Part shown: one piece after another, positions 17,901-24,310 of the stretch
How positions within the stretch are numbered: position 1 is the stretch's first letter
Layout of the letters: each line of letters opens with the position of its first letter
Origin: Bin87 sp963668585
GTDB lineage: Bacteria; Chloroflexota; Dehalococcoidia; Lucifugimonadales; UBA3495
Assembly (NCBI GenBank): GCA_963668585.1
Contig: OY764869.1
Span: forward strand, 3,662,371-3,726,370
Length of the DNA: 64,000 bases
Direction of reading: 5' to 3'
The notes under the pieces: generated by a model
What the model was told of the DNA's origin: nothing
Database searches by the model: none
Seen by the model: the letters and a program-made list of their open reading frames with translations, nothing else
Position numbers and translations under genes: made by a program

Positions 17901-19250
17901 GCCGCCTTCGCATCGATAGATTCCACAAACCGGGTGCTTACATTCACTTACACCGTGGAATCGTTCGACGGTTCTATCGGGGGCTTGGCACTCGAGGAAG
18001 ACAGTTTGATGCTCAATGGAGGCGGTATCAAGCATTTGATCACCAACCAGGATGCGCTGATTTCCCACGGGGGCCTGGCCTCAAACCCTCGGCATCAGGT
18101 CAACAAGAAACCGAGGATTGTTCCCAGAGGCGTCAAAATCGCCTCAAATCCTGTCGCCGGCGAAGATACCTACTCCGTGGGAGAGATCATCAGGTTCAGG
18201 GTAACCTTCGATTCGCTGGTGGTGGTCAACACCGATAATGGCACGCCGAGTCTGCTGGTCAGTTTCGCTGATGATGACAACCCCGCTCGTAACGTTCGCT
18301 TTTATTACAGTGCCGGCTCCGGTTCCACGCGCCTCGATTTCGAGTACGAGGTCCGGTTGGAAGATCGGGATAGCAACGGCGTTTGGGTGGGAACCAATAA
18401 GCTCAGGCTCAACGGCGGGACCATTCGCCACATGACCACCCATAGAGACGCTGTCCTGCAACATTCAAGCAACCCAAGATACTCACGGCACAAGGTGGAT
18501 CCCACGGTAGCGCCCACCCTGCTCTTCAGTTGCGGATTGCGCGTGTTAGACAAAAACTCAGAGTTGGACCTTTGCATGCAAATGCCAACTCCAGTCCCTA
18601 CCGACCAGGACGTGGTGTTTGAATGGCGCCGGAAGCCTTACTATGGGGTTCCTTTCAAGAACATCGGCACCGAGGATTTCGATGATTGGATAGAATTCGC
18701 TCGGGGAGGTCGACACACCAGCTGTGGCGCCACATGCATCCGGTTCACTTTGACCCTTAATTCCGGCCGTGGTGCCGGGACGACCTACCAGGCGCGCGCT
18801 CGGCAAGGGGAAACGATCCTGGCAACGTCGAGGAGATTGGAGGTCCACCACCCCAACCTGAGTGACGCGGAGCTGAACACGGAGCTCAGCGGCGTCTTCT
18901 ATCCTCATGACTTCACTTCGTACCCAGGTGACGTGGCAACGGGCATTTTCCGCACCGATCTGACCTTCACTGATCCAGTGGTGCGTGCCACGGCCGTAGA
19001 GCTTGTCGAAGGGCTGCAAGCTTCCGACTTCCACGTAAACAATGGGAGGGTTGCCAATATCGTCCCCGACCCCGGCGCAAGCTATGTGATAACGATTGTG
19101 CCAACCACCCTGGGGGACCCGGTCATCATCAGCCTGCCCCAGGGAACGGTCTTCGGCGTGGGACCAGCGTTCAACGCCGACGGCACGAACGCGTTCACTC
19201 GCCCCAACAATGCATCAAACATCCTGACGGTGCAAACCGCCATACCGTAA
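11943..19250 (+). CDS. Giant secreted repeat protein (2435 aa), cadherin-like and related beta-sandwich modules
   Basis: An N-terminal signal/membrane segment (about 28-48, hydrophobic, then PAAAQ, a likely cleavage site near 55) is followed by six complete super-repeats starting near residues 61, 416, 772, 1129, 1487 and 1839, each about 355 residues. Each unit has a cadherin-like beta-sandwich (ALSALSLTDITLSP start), a module beginning VQSVAISSDPGTDATYA and ending LNGGTIKD, and a related module ending GGTIKH. Residues from about 2190 to the end are unique, with four cysteines and an Ig-like finish. Known members are cell-surface or adhesive proteins; function here is inferred. Start is GTG 11943 after AGGCAGG, since no in-frame ATG precedes the signal segment. 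Repeats 2 and 3 share 600 identical bases, showing recent duplication. Confidence 0.85.
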   Translation: MDSHGSKPLAGKILLWFGPRHSQSGRRLPVLVLALLFATLAGVAAWWLGTQPAAAQTTQSALSALSLTDITLSPTFEAGTTYYVGTAAAGATRTTVSAAVESGTTATISPADADDQADGHQVDISHGTEITITTSATNQLDTTYSVVVSLGAAAVESVAITSDPGIDATYAVNDVITVAATFDRPVFVDATHATPYLTITVENNDRNATYSSIAAKDRILIFSYTVVAEDDDQDGISIDANSLSLNGGTIKDQTTGENAQVTHDAVAVQAGHLVNKIPNIVTGGVVITSAPLATSDTYGAGETVSFTITFDSVVVVDTSGGAPALRMRFWHPGGRTQDKDSTYVGGSGTDTLAFEYVVQPNDRDRTGLAVSANQLRLHGGTIKHYTTNRDANLRHAAPSIGSGHKVDGSLVPPSAALSALSLTGVTLSPAFAAATTQYEGTVAVGTTQTTVSATAEAGTTVSISPADADDLATGHQVDLATGANTIAVTASRSDALPRTYTLIVNRLWAEIGSVAISSDPGTDATYAVGDSITVAVTFNNSISVDTVDGTPYLTIRSGSKNRNAGYSSIDATNRILTFSYTVVAEDNDQSGISIQSNALSLNGGSIKDMATEQDAVLDHDALDDQPLHRVNKFPRIVSGGVVITSAPLATSDTYGAGETVSFTITFDSVVVVDTSGGAPALRMRFWHPGGRTQDKDSTYVGGSGTDTLAFEYVVQPNDRDRTGLAVSANQLRLHGGTIKHYTTNRDANLRHAAPSIGSGHKVDGSLVPPSAALSALSLTGVTLSPAFAAATTQYEGTVAVGTTQTTVSATAEAGTTVSISPADADDLATGHQVDLATGAVVTISASASDKLATTYTVALSFLPAAVQSVAISSDPGTDATYAESDVITVTATFDKPASVDTIGGTPTIIINVGNNGRDIDYTSIDSTNRILTFSYTVVAGDSDQDGVSINADSISLGGGTIKDQVTDENADITHDALADQSGHLVNKIPTIVSGGVAITSTPHATSDTYGFEETISVVVTFDSNVVVDTTDGTPTVTMEFSKDGVAAGTRNLSYASGTGTTTLVFEYVVRANDIDDDGLAMDADQLTLNGGTIKHSTTGKDANLDHARPETDGVFSDHKIDGAQGAPGAKLSTMSLTDITLSPTFEAGTTDYVGTAAAGTTRTTVSAAVESGTTATISPADADDQTDEHQVDISHGVEITIAASATNQLDTTYSVVVSLGAAAVQSVAISSDPGTDATYAQGDVVTVAATFDHPASVETAGGTPYIQISVGGNDRNADYTSIDATNRILTFAYTVVAGDSDQDGVSIGANAVSLNGGTIKDQATGENAQITHNAVADQSSHLVNKIPNIVPGGVEVMSTPQATSNTYGFEETVSVAVTFDSKVVVDTTNGTPTVTMAFSQGGVGAGSRNLSYTSGTGTATLVFEYVVRIEDADDDGLVIIANKLALKGGDIEHSTTGQDANLDHATPGSDGVFSDHKIDGTLGAPRATLSTLSLTDITLSPAFEAGTTSYIGTATPGTALTTVSASAETGTTVRISPADAQDGTAGHQQDIRHGTRITISASAAGHVTNAYTVTVYFTAEVQSVAFSSDPGADATYATGDVVSLGFRFDKPVSVDTTGGTPYVTISVGSNDRNAAYSSIDASNRILTFSYTAVAGDDDQDGISIDANSLSLNGGTITDIGNNQAAVLGHNALVDQAGHLVNKIPNIVTGGVVITSTPLAAAETYGAGEVISFSVTFDSVVNVDTTGGTPTLRMRLWHPGIQGRDRDMAYASGSGTDTLVFEYVVQGEDLDNTGIVVSRNQIRLEGGTIKHASTGRNANLNHGKRTPSRHKVDGSIQLAALTALSLDDGALSPAFITGITSYTAAVGRGITQTTVTASAATGTTVSITPADASVGTIGHQVDLSRGANTITVTVSKTGLITRTYTVTVNRLWAEIENIAITSNPGWDDTYTTGDEIEVSVTFNGPVSVDTTNGTPHVVVLVGSYYRPAAFASIDSTNRVLTFTYTVESFDGSIGGLALEEDSLMLNGGGIKHLITNQDALISHGGLASNPRHQVNKKPRIVPRGVKIASNPVAGEDTYSVGEIIRFRVTFDSLVVVNTDNGTPSLLVSFADDDNPARNVRFYYSAGSGSTRLDFEYEVRLEDRDSNGVWVGTNKLRLNGGTIRHMTTHRDAVLQHSSNPRYSRHKVDPTVAPTLLFSCGLRVLDKNSELDLCMQMPTPVPTDQDVVFEWRRKPYYGVPFKNIGTEDFDDWIEFARGGRHTSCGATCIRFTLTLNSGRGAGTTYQARARQGETILATSRRLEVHHPNLSDAELNTELSGVFYPHDFTSYPGDVATGIFRTDLTFTDPVVRATAVELVEGLQASDFHVNNGRVANIVPDPGASYVITIVPTTLGDPVIISLPQGTVFGVGPAFNADGTNAFTRPNNASNILTVQTAIP
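12792..13391 (+). repeat. Identical 600-bp intragenic block, copy A
   Basis: Same sequence as 13860-14459, offset exactly 1068 bases (356 codons). Covers the third module of one super-repeat and the cadherin-like module of the next. Confidence 0.9.
13860..14459 (+). repeat. Identical 600-bp intragenic block, copy B
   Basis: Partner of 12792-13391. The stretch between the copies and the stretch after copy B differ, so the duplicated unit has since been partly replaced or the block was copied by gene conversion. Confidence 0.9.
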
Positions 19251-19330
19251 TCAATGTCGTTCGACGCGCAGGAACCTGGCGGGATGCTGCCAACCGCAGG
19301 ACGGGATTGCGACGTTCCAGACACTCGCCA

Positions 19331-19392
19331 AATGCGCCCGGATTGACCGGGCGCATTGCGATTTCGCGATCGCGGGGATTCCACCCCCGCGA
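19331..19392 (+). terminator. Two hairpins after the giant gene
   Basis: AATGCGCCCGG (19331-19341) pairs with CCGGGCGCATT (19347-19357), then TCGCGGGG (19370-19377) pairs with CCCCGCGA (19385-19392). No T run follows, so they may slow or partly end transcription about 80 bases after the stop. Confidence 0.5.
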
Positions 19393-19439
19393 CCACCGGG
19401 CAGCCGGCGGACCTTCCGCCCAGTAGGTAGTTGGCCGGA

Positions 19440-19785
19440 TCACGGTGCGAACGGGTTTGCGAAAGCCATCGCGTCGATGGTGACTTTCCTGGTCTTCACA
19501 TCGCCGTTGCCGGTGTGTGGTACGAAGTGATATCGGTCCACCTCAGACGTCTTCGTCTGGTAGGTCACGGCAGTGGGCACGTTGTCCGGGTCAGTGGCAT
19601 CGCAGCTCCACCTGTAGAACGTCTCCTGCGCGGTGGTCACCTCCATTGAATCCAGGGACCAGCTCAACCGAGTCTGATCGGTGTCGTCGATCACCACCCG
19701 GCGCTCTATCGGCTGTCCGTAGCTGTCCTCATGGTACTTGCGACGCGCCGGGCCTTCGCAACTCCAGCTGCCGTCCGAATACTCG
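19440..19785 (-). pseudogene. Remnant of an unknown Cys/Trp-rich protein
   Basis: An open minus-strand frame from about 19785 to 19440 reads EYSDGSWSCEGPARRKYHED and on to WSCDATDPD and a DGNGD-like acidic end. It looks protein-like, but it has no ATG, GTG or TTG between an upstream in-frame stop (TAA near 19787) and a late GTG at 19697. I do not recognise the family. It lies just outside the second integrase fragment, on the opposite strand, and is probably debris from another element. Confidence 0.35.
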
Positions 19786-19861
19786 CAGCTCTCTTATACA
19801 TTGGCCAACGCGGACATGCCCACCTCTCCGTTCGCCTGATGGTATGTCTTGTACACGTAAG

Positions 19862-20347
19862 GACAACAACCTGGTGTTCGCCGACGAGTTCGGGCAGTTC
19901 ATCAATCCTATGAGCCTCACGCGCGCGGTGAATACGCTGGGGGAACGCGTCGGCCACCCGAACATGCGCAATCACGACCTCAGACACTTTCATATTTCCC
20001 AGTCCCTGGAGCTGGGCGTGCCCATCGCCGAAACATCCGCACGCGCCGGACATTCGGATCCATCCATCACCTGGCGGGTGTACGCCCATTTGCTGCCCGG
20101 CGCCGAGCCGGCGACACCGGGCGTCATCGACGACGCCATGGCGGCTTTCCGGCTTGACGCGGGCTCACAAACGCCCGAAGATGACGGGCCACAGGACTGC
20201 TGAGGCTGCCTGGCTATTGAAACAACGCGCTTTTGGGTTATTGATACTGACCATCCAATTTTGTCGACCGTTTGTCGACCAAAGTCGCCAAAACGTCCCC
20301 GAGCGCACCTTCACCGACATCAGATTTGAGTAGGAAAACCGGTTGAA
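19862..20347 (+). repeat. Long direct repeat, copy 2 (integrase fragment next to attR)
   Basis: Nearly identical to 10673-11157 with a few substitutions and one extra base. The first 342 bases (to TGA at 20201-20203) encode the last 113 residues of the integrase including HDLRH and the nucleophile Tyr, with no start codon of its own. The right att repeat lies 26 bases after this repeat ends, the usual int-to-att distance, so this is likely the original right end of the element. Confidence 0.9.
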
Positions 20348-20372
20348 TCAACAGTCCACGGGGTATATCAGA

Positions 20373-20398
20373 CGAGTCCCTCCCTCGGCACCAAATTC
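20373..20398 (+). repeat. attR-like 26-bp direct repeat
   Basis: Identical to 4860-4885; only the 3' end of the tRNA gene is present here, as expected for attR. The IS5-like element begins 14 bases further on. Confidence 0.85.
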
Positions 20399-20411
20399 CC
20401 GATTTCCTACT

Positions 20412-21259
20412 TAGGGGGTGTCGTCAAAACAATGTGAGGGTGATAGATTGGAGTGAGTTGGGAGAGTTTGGAGGGTGGGGAGTATGCGAGCAGGGCACCG
20501 GCGCCACGATATGACTGATGATGTTTGGGAGCGATTGCGGCCGCATCTGCCCGGGGGAGAGGGCAAGCAGGGCCGACCGGCCCATGACAACCGTCGGTTT
20601 ATCGACGCCGTGTGCTGGATTTTGCGTACCGGAGCGCCCTGGCGGGATTTGCCGCCGGACTACGGAGACTGGAAGAACACTCACCGGCGGTTCTGCCGCT
20701 GGCGGGACCGTGGAGTGTGGTCCGGACTGCTGGAGGCGGTGATGGATGACCCTGATTTCGAATGGCTGATGATCGACGCCAGCTACATCAAGGCCCATCC
20801 CCATAGCGCTGGGGCCCGGGGCGGCAACCAGGCCATGGGCCGCACCAAAGGGGGCTGAACAGCAAGCTGCACCTGGCGGTGGACTCCCACGGGATGCCGG
20901 TCAGGCTGGCCGTTACCGAGGGCACGGCAGCCGACTCCTCCCAGGCATTGCCTCTGATCCAGGGGATCGAGGCCCAGTGCCTGCTGGCGGACAAAGCCTA
21001 CGACACCAATGAAATCATAGCCACGGCCCGGGAATTGGGCATGGACCCAGTGATACCACCGAAGAGGAACCGGAGGGAGCAGCGGGACTATGACCCGGCG
21101 CTGTACCGGTTGAGACACCTGGTGGAGAACGGTTTCCTGGAGTTCAAGCAGTGGCGCGGCGTGGCGACCCGTTATGCCAAGAGAGCCGCGTCTTACCTGG
21201 CCATCTGCCAACTCCGGGCAGTGATGGTCTGGAGCAAACTCTTTTGACGACACCCCCTA
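20412..21259 (+). mobile_element. IS5-family (IS427-type) insertion sequence with TA flanks
   Basis: Inverted repeats of 16 bp (GGGGGTGTCGTCAAAA at 20414-20429 and its complement at 21242-21257) are flanked by TA on both sides, the target duplication typical of the IS427 group. About 844 bp. It carries one transposase in two overlapping frames. Confidence 0.92.
20484..21247 (+). CDS. IS5-family transposase made from two frames (-1 shift)
   Basis: The first frame (20484-20858) encodes DVWERLRPHLPG, WRDLPPDYGDWKNTHRRF and the catalytic Asp in WLMIDASYIKAHPH. The second continues LNSKLHLAVDSHGMPVRL, with Asp in LLADKAYDTN and Glu in LVENGFLEFKQWRG. They join by a -1 step in AAAGGGGG (20847-20854). 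IS427-type elements commonly use such a programmed shift, so the enzyme may be active; the exact slip geometry is not a textbook heptamer. Start ATG 20484 follows a GGAGGGTGGGG stretch. Confidence 0.85.
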
Positions 21260-21275
21260 GAAACGGCTCCAAATG

Positions 21276-21312
21276 GGGACGTTTTGGCTATTTTGTCGAC
21301 CATTTGTCGACC
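21276..21312. repeat. Integrase arm-like motifs beyond attR
   Basis: GGGACGTTTTGGC (21276-21288, the complement of the GCCAAAACGTCCC motif) is followed by TTTGTCGACC at 21292 and 21303, again spaced 11 bp. The same motifs occur inside the island (11070-11109, 20260-20299), but there the GCCAAAAC box lies on the opposite side. This suggests the left end of a second related element in the same site. Confidence 0.6.
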
Positions 21313-21677
21313 GACTGCACAAACACCAGCACCAGCAGGCAGTAATGGACGCAGTTTCGCGTCCATACCACGCACGCAGGTGCCAAAACCCGGAACACTG
21401 TTTTCATCTTTGTTGACGACTACGGTGATTGGCCCAATCGGGTTTTCACGATGGCTATGCCTCCGTCCCAGTCCCTGACCGTTGTCCATGGTCCATGGCC
21501 TGTTTCGTCGGTGGGCTGCCCCACAGCAGTGGGGACAGGGGTGGTTGCACCGACAACCCGTTGAGTGCCGCGCATCCTGACGGTGAATGGGTTTCGCGGG
21601 CTGGCTCGCTAAAATCTAGCCGTGTCGGAGCACACGAGGCCAGATTTGGTCTTCGAGGTTGAGACCAACGGACGGAG
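21313..21677. other. No gene supported
   Basis: About 365 bases between the arm-like motifs and the ugd remnant. Short frames are unconvincing and overlap decayed sequence. Confidence 0.4.
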
Positions 21678-22364
21678 TCAGGAAACGCGTTCTGCTATCC
21701 CGACGTATCGGAAACCCAGGCTCCGCATGTGGACGGGATCCAACGCGTTGCGGCCATCGAACACTAATCCAGACCGCGACATGCCGTTTGGAGATCTCGG
21801 CCCAGTTGGACTCTACGCACTCCTCCCGCTCGGTGGACAAGATTACAGCCTGGGCTTGCACGGTCCTTCCTACGCGGTTGGGGCGAACCGAACTCCGCGC
21901 GGGAGTACTTTCCGGGCGTTGTCAGCAGCCTGCGGACCGTAGGCAGTGACGATGGCCCCGTCGGCCACCAGCGAATTGACGAGACCCAGGGCGGGCGCCT
22001 CTCGCACGTCGTCGGTGCGGGGCTTGAAGGCTAGGCCAAGCACAGCTACGCGAACGCCGGTCAAATCGCCAAACTCCTCGCGCAACGGGCAGAGCGGGAG
22101 CAATAGTTGTGGGTTGTTGACGCTGATGACAGTGCGCAGCAACTCCAGGTTCACTCCAATGTCCAGCCCGATGCCGTCCAACGCCAACCCATCGCTCACG
22201 TCGTGAATTGAGGCGCCGACCCGGTCGCAGAGCAAGGCGATCTCATTGATAAAAGAGATGCGCGTGGCCAGGAAGGCGTTGCTGGCGTACTTGATCATCT
22301 CGGCGCTGGTGATGTCGGTGATGATGTTAGGCGCGTCGATGCCCAGATGCACCGCCTTCACCAT
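21678..22364 (-). pseudogene. ugd: Decayed UDP-glucose/GDP-mannose dehydrogenase
   Basis: The intact enzyme oxidises UDP-glucose to UDP-glucuronate for surface polysaccharides. The remnant lacks the whole NAD-binding N-terminus. It begins in the middle domain (APNIITDITSAEMIKYASNA), continues through NPQLLLPL and VLGLAFKPRTDDVREAP, and lacks the segment with the usual GFGGSCFPKD catalytic Cys. It then shifts frame near 21865 (AVILSTEREE) and again near 21780, ending FDGRNALDPVHMRSLGF and TGA at 21678. Loss of the 5' end coincides with the IS1380 element. This is a clear pseudogene. Confidence 0.88.
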
Positions 22365-22426
22365 CGCGACCGCCCCTCATCACTGGCGTGGGCGCCAATG
22401 ATGATCCTATTGGGGTGCTGTCAGTC

Positions 22427-24142
22427 TCAGCCCCAATCCACCGAAAGGATGAGTGTGGCGGCGTGCTGAAGGGATGAGAAGGTACTCCTGTGCTTCGGGG
22501 ATGATGGTTTGTGAAACAGCAAACCGACCCGAAACAAGGAGCACCCAACGGGTGCTACCACGCAACGTCCCCGACCGCATCCACGTCGCCTTTGATAACC
22601 ACCGCCTGGTGGCTAATGCCGGATTGCTGCTGCCGGTCACTTTGGCGCAGCGCCTGGGTCTGCGTGAACTCGTCGACAACCACGTTGATTTGGGAGATGC
22701 GCCGGGTCGGGCGAACCCGGGCGACAATATGCTGACCCTGGTGGCATCGGCATTGGCCGGCGGCGATTGCATCGACGACACCGACGCGCTGCGTACCGGC
22801 GGGACCGCTGGTGCCATCGGCTGCGTGGTCAAGGCTCCGTCCACGCTGGGGACCTTCCTGCGGAGTTTCCGGTGGGGCCATGTCCGCCAGTTGGACCGGG
22901 TGAGCCGGGAACTGCTGGCTGGGGCCTGGGCCGTTGGGGCGGGACCGGGCGATGATCCGTTGACCATCGACCTTGATTCCACCGCCTGCGAGACCTTTGG
23001 GCTGTGCAAGGAGGGTGCGCAGCACCACAACTACGCCGGCCCGCGGGGCCATGACCCGCTCCTCGCCGTGGTCGCCGGAACCGGCGACGTGCTGATGGCC
23101 CGTCTGCGCAAGGGCAGAGCCAACACGGCTCAGGGCGCCGCTCATTTCCTGCGCGAGACGGTGGGACGGGTGCGCCACGCCGGCGCCACCGGACCACTCA
23201 CCCTGCGTGCCGACAGCGGCTTCTACAACCACGCCATCGTCGCCGTCTGCCGCAAGCTGGGTGTCCGCTGCTCCACCACCGTCCGCCAGCGCCTGCGCCT
23301 GCGCAACACCAACGAGGCCATACCCAAGGCAGAGTGGACGGCCATTCCCTACTGGATGGAGGGCGCCGCCGATGTGGCCGAGACGGAATACACGCCCTTC
23401 CAGCATGAGCCCGACGCCACCGCCGTGCGGCTCATCGTCCGGCGGGTCAAGCCCACGCCCGGCTCCCAACTGGCGCTGTTTACCAGCTACAGCTATCACG
23501 CTTTCATCACCGACCGCGAGGGCGACACTCTGGATCTCGAGGCCGACCATCGCCGCCACGCCGAGACCGAGAACGCCATCCGCGACCTCAAGTACGGGGT
23601 GGGTCTCAACCATCTCCCAGCGGGCCGCTTCCCCGCCGACGCCGCCTGGTTGGCCGTCCAAGTGATGGCCAACAATCTGGCACGCTGGACAACGCGCATC
23701 GGCCCGGACGAGCAACTGGCAACCACCAAGACCCTTCGGCGGCGCTTCTTCTCCCTGGCCGGACGCCTCACCCGCAAGGCTCGCCGCATCACCTTACATC
23801 TTCCCCAAGTCTGGCCCTGGCAAAACCAGTTCGGCAGAGCCCTTTGCAGACTGCTCGCCCTGCCGCTCACTTCCTGACCGCGCCCTCGGCGTTTGACCTG
23901 TCCATGATGACGCCCCAGGGCTGGCCGATCAGCCCCCAAGCTGGACCCTTGACGCCTCCGCCTTCGGTCGGTACTGAAAATCGCTCCCAGCGTCGCTGCC
24001 ACAGGCCGTCAAAATCCCCCTGGCGTGGCAGCCGCACTCCGCATCGTCCATTTCGGCGGCATCAGGTCCTCGCCAGCCTGTTTCCTGACACCTCATCCCT
24101 CGTCTGACCGCCGCCACCGCAACCCTTCGGTGGATTCAGGCT
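22427..24142 (+). mobile_element. IS1380-family insertion sequence, about 1.7 kb
   Basis: Near the left edge CAATCCACCGAAAGG (22434-22448) matches the inverted right edge GAATCCACCGAAGGG (complement of about 24123-24137). Outer limits are approximate, and a target duplication was not identified. It contains an intact IS1380 transposase. Confidence 0.75.
22552..23877 (+). CDS. IS1380-family transposase
   Basis: 441 residues from GTG 22552, chosen because AAGGAG lies upstream; in-frame starts up to 22453 also exist. Features of the IS1380 DDE family: an N-terminal domain with DALRTGGTAGAIG, Asp in LTIDLDSTACETFG (about 143), Asp in TLRADSGFYNHAI (about 222), and Glu in RHAETENAIRDLKYG (about 362). 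Intact, so possibly active. It interrupts the ugd remnant side of this region and lies upstream of the DUF1800 cluster in the same direction. Confidence 0.9.
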   Translation: MLPRNVPDRIHVAFDNHRLVANAGLLLPVTLAQRLGLRELVDNHVDLGDAPGRANPGDNMLTLVASALAGGDCIDDTDALRTGGTAGAIGCVVKAPSTLGTFLRSFRWGHVRQLDRVSRELLAGAWAVGAGPGDDPLTIDLDSTACETFGLCKEGAQHHNYAGPRGHDPLLAVVAGTGDVLMARLRKGRANTAQGAAHFLRETVGRVRHAGATGPLTLRADSGFYNHAIVAVCRKLGVRCSTTVRQRLRLRNTNEAIPKAEWTAIPYWMEGAADVAETEYTPFQHEPDATAVRLIVRRVKPTPGSQLALFTSYSYHAFITDREGDTLDLEADHRRHAETENAIRDLKYGVGLNHLPAGRFPADAAWLAVQVMANNLARWTTRIGPDEQLATTKTLRRRFFSLAGRLTRKARRITLHLPQVWPWQNQFGRALCRLLALPLTS

Positions 24143-24226
24143 TGGGCGCCGGTGTTTTTCAGCGGGACCGTGGACCCGGCAGATTCGCCTCATCAACTCC
24201 GAACAGTTACCTGTTACGGCTTTTTG

Positions 24227-24255
24227 TTGACATTCGACTTGGCCAATCCTAATAT
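24227..24255 (+). promoter_or_regulatory. Strong sigma70-like promoter of the DUF1800 cluster
   Basis: TTGACA (24227-24232), exactly 17 bases, TAATAT (24250-24255). It lies 56 bases before the DUF1800 start and about 85 bases beyond the IS1380 right end, so it appears to belong to the cluster and not to the IS. Confidence 0.8.
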
Positions 24256-24310
24256 GATGCGAACCGGCGGCTGGCTCAGTGTTCTGGGCTCGATAAACGG
24301 AGAGGCGGCA

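Larger units (their letters stand above)
12123..18520 (+). repeat. Six tandem super-repeats of about 1.07 kb
   Basis: Units begin near 12123, 13188, 14256, 15327, 16401 and 17457, giving spacings of 1065, 1068, 1071, 1074 and 1056 bases. All preserve the frame. DNA identity is uneven: units 2 and 3 share a perfect 600-bp block, and the first modules of units 1 and 4 (near 12137-12405 and 15345-15613) are nearly identical, while others have drifted. This mosaic suggests repeated unequal crossover or gene conversion. Confidence 0.85.
4860..20398. mobile_element. Integrative genomic island in tRNA-Leu(TAA), 15.5 kb
   Basis: Bounded by a perfect 26-bp direct repeat (4860-4885 and 20373-20398) that spans the tRNA-Leu(TAA) 3' end plus AATTC. 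It contains an excisionase-like gene and a tyrosine integrase of the type that targets tRNA genes. Cargo is an hsdM remnant, two insertion sequences and the 7.3-kb secreted repeat protein gene. The integrase lies mid-element rather than beside an end; a second copy of its 3' third sits next to the right repeat, pointing to a rearranged or compound element. The right end is further flanked by an IS5-like element. Confidence 0.82.

Noticed and set aside
20847..20854. Frameshift in the second IS5-like transposase as proof of a pseudogene
   Set aside because: The shift is -1 in an A3G5 run, the direction used for programmed frameshifting in this IS group, and both halves and the inverted repeats are intact, so it was kept as a probable functional gene.
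22555..23715. Long minus-strand frame opposite the IS1380 transposase
   Set aside because: Antisense shadow of a clear transposase; no motifs of its own.
22390..24150. GGGCGCC on both sides of the IS1380 element as target duplication
   Set aside because: Using it would place the left IS end about 35 bases outside the recognisable inverted repeat, so the match looks like chance.
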